64,000 nt of DNA from Arcuatula senhousia. Taxonomy: Eukaryota; Mollusca; Bivalvia; Mytilida; Mytilidae. The position numbers were made by a program, and so were the translations under genes. This document shows, in pieces, positions 58,217 to 64,000 of the stretch. The notes beneath the pieces are model-generated. The model was not told the DNA's origin and made no database searches. It was given only the letters and a program-made list of their open reading frames with translations. The stretch spans positions 3,961,001 to 4,025,000 of the forward strand of contig OZ020309.1 of NCBI GenBank assembly GCA_963971305.1, given 5' to 3'. Within the stretch, counting starts at the first letter, position 1. Every line of letters starts with the position of its first letter.

Positions 58217-59545
58217 AGAGGCAATATGTATAATTAGGCATTATGCCTAAATCTTGGGCAAAACGATAATACCTAGTCTTTAGCGTTAATGCCTAAATGG
58301 AATCTGGCATTAAGCTTAATGCCTAGGATTTAGGTCTAATTCCTGATTTTATGTCATGAACATTTTTCTTTATTGCCTAACCAGATAAGTTGATACATCA
58401 TGACAGAAAAAAAAATAAATAAAGTTTCAATATTGATAAGTTTGACTAAAATACCCGAGTATTTCTTTGGATGGCTAGCCCAATTTCAAACAAAATCATA
58501 TATGTTTTATTTCTAATATTTTTGTTTATGTTTTATCTTTTATTTATTTTGAGAGAGAAAGAAGCAGATTGAAATTTTATGCCCCATCTATGAAATATGG
58601 GAGGGGAGGGTATATAGTGTTCGGTTTCGTTCGTCCGTCCCAAATGTTGTGATACATGGAGCAGTATGTCTTTTGAACATATATTTTTATTGATTTTTTT
58701 TCAATTGATAAAAAAATGAATTAATCCTTCATGTACATCCATGACGTATTGGTCTATGATCAATGTTTACTAGTATCTATAGGTTAATAAGACTTTTACT
58801 TAGTGATTCCTTTTCAAAAATGTGTTCACCTTAAACATAAATGGGAAAACATGACTTTTGTTTTCTGAAATTATGATAAGACATTTCAATAGAAAAACAA
58901 GGAATATTCTAAGTAGGGAACATTATCAAGAATTGATTAAAAACCCTGCATGAAATCACAGAAAATGGAAAGAAAACGCCTTCTGATTACTATAAAACTG
59001 GAAAATATTAAATTTTGCAAGTCGGTGCTATTGAAAGGCTAATAAACAAGTCAGAGAATCCAGATGACAGCTTTAAAGTATATGTGTATTTGGAAGAGCT
59101 GTATGGGATACTTGAAAATGCTCAAAAGACCGGCAGGCAAGGGTTTAAAAAGTGTAACTGCACGTCAAATTGCAGTACTAATCGATGCAAGTGTAAACAG
59201 AGTGGACTTTTATGTAACAGTAGATAAAATAGTTCCCGCACTTGTGACAATAAGGGACAATGAGCCTAATGTAATGTGATGTAATGGTTTCACTGCATGC
59301 ACCTGTATTCATGTTCCTTTGTTTTTTAGAATAGATATATAAATTGTGTCTTGTTTTTGATAACAAACACTCAAAATTTGGGTTAGGCAATAAGAATAAT
59401 TTTCATGCAAAAAAATCAGGAATTGGACCTAAATCCTAGGCATTAAGCTTAATGCCAGATTCCATTTAGGAATTAACACCAATGACTTGGTATTATCTTA
59501 CTGCCTAGGATTTAAGCTTAATGCCTAATTATACCTATTGCCTCT
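58217..59545. mobile_element. 1.3-kb element with 165-bp TIRs rich in TTAGGCATTA
   Basis: Arms 58217-58383 and 59381-59545 are inverted repeats (start 'agaggcaata.gtataattaggcatta'). Each arm holds the perfect palindrome GGCATTAAGCTTAATGCC and several smaller ones. The interior contains a mollusc dispersed-repeat piece ('ttttatgccccatctatgaaat') and one coding remnant. No clear target duplication. Confidence 0.75.
59015..59227 (+). pseudogene. C-terminal remnant with CxC motif (integrase-like)
   Basis: The frame reads 'VGAIERLINKSENPDDSF', then 'KCNCTSNCSTNRCKCKQSGL' and 'CNSR', then stops. The CNC-x3-C-x4-CKCK spacing is that of the Cys-rich tail at the C-terminus of integrase-like (KRBA2/Ginger-type) proteins. 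No ATG and no catalytic core are present. It may be the leftover transposase gene of the element that encloses it. Confidence 0.5.
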
Positions 59546-60441
59546 AACAGATACATCAACAAAATCTTTAAAAAAAAATCTGAGTATGATCATATCCTTA
59601 AAAATAATACATGTTTATTCATGATTTTACATTGTGAGCCTAATATAAAACTGGTTGCTGTGGTCTGAATTTGATTCTGATAGCTATATGAGCTTGTTAA
59701 TATGAAATTTAAATAACATTTTCTCAAAGTTCTGCCTTCAGATTTCAAGTACACTGTCATGTGCCTCGACTTCCATATCTCATGGCTTGTATGCTTGTAG
59801 CTTTCAGTTGTATTTTAATCTCCTAACGTTTTGGTTAGGTATATGCAGAAATCACCATTTGCAAGTCTGGTGGGATTCATTTTCAAGTTTGTTGGACATC
59901 TACTTCCTGTTAACGACTAAGTTATATTTTTTATGAAACTTTGTATGCAGCCTTGGGCAGTGGTCCCTTGTGGCATTGATTTCGAATCTGCCTGACATCT
60001 ACTCCTCAACTTAGGCCGCGTTCACACTGAAGTTGTTTTCAGTAAACATGTGTAGAAGTAGTTTAATGTTCTTAAAACTAGTTTCACACTAAATTTGTTC
60101 TCATTGATAAACCTAAATTAAATGACTTGACATATGAAATGTTCACATTATTAAATGCAAGTGTGCATGTAATATAAATGTACAGAAAACATGAACGGAT
60201 AAATAACCATGATTGTTAATATGGCGAATAGACATTTAAACATAGAATAGGTATGGATTTTGATTTTCTTCAGTCTTGTTTTAACAGGTCGAGTCGGGTA
60301 CAAGTCTTGACGTCAGCATAAATTTAAATATTAATGAGCTGAATGCTTTGAAAATTGCATGCTGGGATATTCGTAGTATTTTATGAATGAAACTTTAGTA
60401 ATAAGTTCATTTTGCTATCGTTTAGTTTTATTCCTAATAGT
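59546..60441. other. no gene seen
   Basis: Non-coding. 59830-60000 weakly resembles 10060-10260. 'gccgcgttcacactgaa' near 60.01 kb starts a stretch of the kind found in many invertebrate dispersed repeats. Confidence 0.4.
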
Positions 60442-60674
60442 GTGGCTCCTGCAGGGTTAAAAACGACCTGCGACCTGAGGGCTTTTTAAGGGCGACTTCC
60501 GACCTTCACTTCATAAAATCGACCTATGGCAGAAAACAACCTGCGACCTCCGCCAATATATGCCTTTTTTAAGCGACCTTGCGACCTCAGGCCCCTTTTA
60601 AAAGCGACCTTGCGACCTCAGGCCCCTTTTAAAAGCGACCTTGCGACCTGAGGGGGGTACCCTGCAGGAGCCCC
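60442..60674. mobile_element. 233-bp MITE with internal GCGACCT repeats
   Basis: Ends GTGGCTCCTGCAGGGT and ACCCTGCAGGAGCCCC are inverted, flanked by AATAGT on both sides (60436-60441 and 60675-60680). The interior holds repeated 'gcgaccttgcgacctcaggccccttttaaaa' units, GC-rich against its surroundings. Confidence 0.8.
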
Positions 60675-60976
60675 AATAGTTTTTATAATAAAACAAAAGA
60701 AATATAAACTTTGTTATATTTTCGAGCTTTTCTATGCTCAAATTGCCTTTATTCATAGTTATAAGTATTTGCGCATAGTAATGCACATCGGAACACATAT
60801 ATCTAAGCATACAAAGTATAAGCAATGTTTTAAAAAGAGAATGCATGTTTTGCCCGTGCAATTTACACGTATACAAATCAAGCTACCTTATAAATATGCT
60901 GAGTAAGCGTATATTCGCCCATTTGAAAATGTTATTTTGGAAGGTCGCGTTCGTTTTTACGTGTATATGCACCAAC

Positions 60977-63900
60977 ATGCCATTTCAAAGGTCTTGTTCC
61001 TTTCCGAAACACCAGGAGGTTGCGGGCACTAGTATTTTAAAACATGCAAATGTTTTACCTGCCCGCTTGCTAGAAAAGGCAAAGAACTTCGGATTTACTG
61101 ATAAAAGAAGGCAGATATGCACCGGATGCATCAAATTTCTAGAGCCCGACTATTTTAAGGTAAGACAAACGTATTATCATACTTGCATGAAGTCCTTAGA
61201 TTTTTTTTTTGTTTCTTCATATCTTTTTTTGGGGGGCGGGGTGGGGGGGGGTACATTTGTATTCACATAATTAAAATCCGGGTTACAAAAATGATACATG
61301 TTGAGCGACAGGCGGGTGGTGCGCAACGGTGGGTGGGCTGGGATATATGTTTTTCAGTCTGTCGCTCCTCTCCTAAATTCCTGATTATCTAGACTAAATC
61401 CTGCCATTTCAGTCTTGACCTTTTTTTTCAGAAATATGAGCGCCTTTAGAATTTTTTAGAGGGGATTTTAAGTTTGAATAGCGTACTGAGGACGGAAGGG
61501 TTTGCTGACATTCTGAAAATCTAAGTAACCTAATACTTTCAAAATGAAATTTCATTGACAGAACAAGGTCAAACTTTTTAGTGTTTCTTTCTTTATTACA
61601 ACGTAAAAATGGATATACTACATGTATTTTCATAAAATAAATAAAACACTGTTATTTTGGTGCACTTTTACCTTTTATATCATTACTCGACTTTCCAGTT
61701 TTTGTCCATTTGTAAAAACAAGAGGTGACAGAGGCGAAGTATTTTTCTAAATATAAAGTAGGAGTTATCCTTCTTTGAACGTGTGTAACATGTTTTAAGT
61801 GCACGTTTTTCTATTCATGATTAACTTAGTTTGAAAAAAGTGTCAGCACGGTTAAACCTTTGTCCGGTTGTCTGTAAAGCTTTCAGTCACAGTTTTCTCA
61901 CATGTACATGATGCTGAAGGTTGAAATTTCCATTTTACAAATATTAGATGTACAAAACATTATAGTGTTTAATAGTTTGATGTTTAAAAAACTAAAGCAG
62001 TTTTTTATTTTCACTTTAGCATATTAGGTTTCAGTGTGTGATAACAATATGTTGGTTGATATATGCACCTATTGTTTTTAGGTAACGGCGTCAAACGGTC
62101 TGTCCGTTTCTTTTTTTCAAACATTAATAATACTGACACATTAGTCGAATTGCATCTAAATTTTCTACAGTTGTTTATCAAACAAGACACATGTAACAGG
62201 TTTTTCATTCGAAAATACTTTATATCTATTGCAGAGGAAGTCAGTCAGTGGATTGTCTACTATACCAGCAAAGGTCAAAACAACTGTCGCGTATGAGAAG
62301 CCAATCATACATGTAGCTGATTTTTCCACGCAGTGTGATGTACCCAAAGCTGAATTCGCGTGTCAATCAGATCCCAGTGATACATCTGATTTTTGTTGTC
62401 AAAGCGACCTATCATATGGTTATAACATGCAGCAGAAATCCTGTGTTGATAATACATGTCAGTCTATTAGAACAGATTTGATAGATTTTACGTGCCAGGT
62501 GGACACTTTGTCCAGTATATGTCAAAATGAAATCCAAAGGTTGGAAAATCTGATTTTCGAAAAAGATAAGAAAATTAAGAGTTTAGAAAACGAGGTTCAA
62601 ACTAAACTATCTATTGAGTCAGAAAATGACAAAGTCAATGTTATCCGTACAATATTTGAGTCCAGGAAGTATGAAGTTGTTTCAGGAGAATTTTCAACTG
62701 ACATAGATAGCATGCTGAATATTAGGGCTGAAAATGTGTATAACAAGCAAAACGTAGTTATTAGAACGTTTATCGACTGCATAACGGAACGTCCTCAAAC
62801 CATTGAACCAGACAGTGACAATAAACACAAAATACAATTTAGAAAATCGTTAGCCTTAGAGCTATTGTATGCTGCCAAACATTTGCGTTATATTTCTCCC
62901 ATGGCCTTAGCTCCTTTGATATCCATGTATAATGTTACTGGTAGTAGGTTAGCTGTTGATTTATTTTCTCATGTTTTGCCGTCTGGTAGCTACTTCTTTT
63001 TGCAAAACTGGTTGTTGTCTCTAAAACCTGTGGTACAAGAATCTATTGAAGATAAAATTTCGGATCTAATGTATGCCTTTGACAATAACCAGCGTTTGCA
63101 AAAGGTGTGGATATCCAGAAATTTTAACAAACAAACATTAGAGGTCATGACAAATATCATAAAAGTTGAATTGAAGGGTCATTCATTACAACAGTTAGAA
63201 AATTTGCTTCCCCAACATTGGAGAAACTTTGAAAATCTTGAAGAAGTTCCCCAATGTCCAACTGAAAACGAATTGTTTGACATAATCAAACCAGCGTTCC
63301 AAAATGCCTCACAGTTTCACGAGGAAACTGATTCAATACAAGAAAAAATAAATCAAAACGATATTAAATCAAAGTTTATTCAATGTTCAACATGTAAAAA
63401 AATGTTTCCAAAACAAAAAATAAAGTGTGATACATGCAAAACAAACCTACGCCAGGGCACACCAAGTACACAAGCTATTAGCACAAAAGTTGTTCCAACA
63501 AAAGATGGTCCGTCAAAATCTAAGCATCCAAATAAGCCTACTAATGATCATCCTCTATATACAATAAAATCACATGGTTCAAATGTACCTCCGGTCAATG
63601 TATGCTTGTTAGAACCCGTTTTTGTTAACCCTGCATCAAAAAGCTCCTTAAGAGTTATTCTTGACAAAATTTCATCTGATGCGGGAATTGATTCTGGTGA
63701 GCGTCATTTTGTTTATGTTGTATGCGATGGTTCACCCATGACTCTTCTGTGGCAAATTGTTCTTGAAGAACCAAAATATCATTGGGTTGTTCCTATAACA
63801 GGACTCGGTCATGAGGAAATGAACATGGTAAAATCATTCACTGAAATGTTCTATGAAGTTATTTTAAAAGAATTTTTCGAAACTCAGGGATACAAAACCC

Positions 63901-64000
63901 AGAAATCATTGGCATTTGCCCAACGATGTTCAGACCATCACATAGCTTTCGATAACTTGCTGAAATTTAGAGAAGCTATTTGGATGGAACTCGTGTATGC
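60977..64000 (+). CDS. large transposase-like protein, 5' two exons (partial)
   Basis: Exon 1: ATG 60977 to 61159, donor gtaaga. Exon 2: after a good acceptor (tatctattgcag) from 62235 to the window edge, open for 588 codons with no stop. Both junctions are phase 0. At least 649 residues: CxxC near codon 52 (ICTGC), a Cys-rich stretch, coiled coil about 158-190, 'FDNNQRLQKVW', a zinc ribbon CSTC...CDTC (about 444-460), then 'VYVVCDGSP' (about 557), 'GLGHEEMNM' (about 583) and 'CSDHH' (about 627). The Asp after a hydrophobic strand and the HEEMN and DHH motifs suggest an RNase H-fold transposase of a poorly described family. I cannot name it. In-frame upstream ATGs from 60845 exist. No lesion is seen. 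Confidence 0.75.
61160..62234. other. intron of the 61-64 kb gene
   Basis: It holds a guanine-rich run (61229-61252, six or more consecutive G in three tracts) able to form a G-quadruplex, and short frames that are not genes. Confidence 0.55.

Overview
The window is eukaryotic: it is AT-rich, its genes have spliced exons with GT/AG junctions and polypyrimidine acceptors, and it is dense in decayed transposons. The repeat set (tRNA-derived SINEs, dispersed repeats ending in 'gctacgcctgacgcg' or 'tgccccgac' motifs), the expanded B-box/NHL and C-type lectin genes, and the abundance of DIRS/Ngaro-, Penelope- and TIR-type elements all suggest a bivalve mollusc, most likely a marine mussel (Mytilus-like). 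The species is inferred. I see no tRNA or rRNA gene, no CRISPR array and no prokaryotic feature.

Layout. 1-4.1 kb: the 3' part of a C-type lectin gene in three clear exons plus one phase-compatible candidate upstream exon; a TTAA-flanked MITE lies in its first visible intron. 4.1-10.9 kb: SINEs, dispersed repeats and reverse-transcriptase fragments, no gene. 10.9-12.7 kb: an intact single-coding-exon B-box/coiled-coil/NHL-like (TRIM-type) gene. 12.8-18.4 kb: a satellite-like array with palindromic AGGTCAnnnTGACCT sites, dispersed repeats and a dead LINE. 18.9-29.7 kb: a 10.8-kb element with terminal inverted repeats of about 460-490 bp, CACTGTGG termini and a 5-bp target duplication. It carries two convergent genes, a large multi-exon YqaJ-nuclease gene (broken by several lesions) and an intact five-finger C2H2 gene. 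Both appear to take promoter and splice donor from the TIRs. 31.3-41.6 kb: an ISL2EU/Harbinger-like element (DDE plus SWIM finger transposase, one nonsense codon just before the catalytic Glu) with a palindromic SINE multimer inserted in it, plus a pair of 178-bp MITEs. 41.7-47.8 kb: two dead B-box paralogues, LINE and Penelope-like RT remains. 48.3-49.8 kb: an element with arrays of TGACCATGGTCA palindromes. 50.9-56.3 kb (minus strand): a DIRS/Ngaro-type tyrosine-recombinase retroelement lacking its RT, with an SGNH-hydrolase ORF upstream. 58.2-60.7 kb: two further inverted-repeat elements. 60.98 kb to the window end: the 5' two exons of a long intact ORF, a probable RNase H-fold transposase-like protein, cut by the window edge.

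How they work together: only the lectin, the B-box gene, the C2H2 gene and the partial 61-64 kb gene look intact. The rest is a nested record of element insertion. The most unusual object is the 10.8-kb two-gene element, whose architecture (convergent genes, TIR promoters, CAC-type termini, 5-bp TSD) I cannot match to a named superfamily by its proteins.
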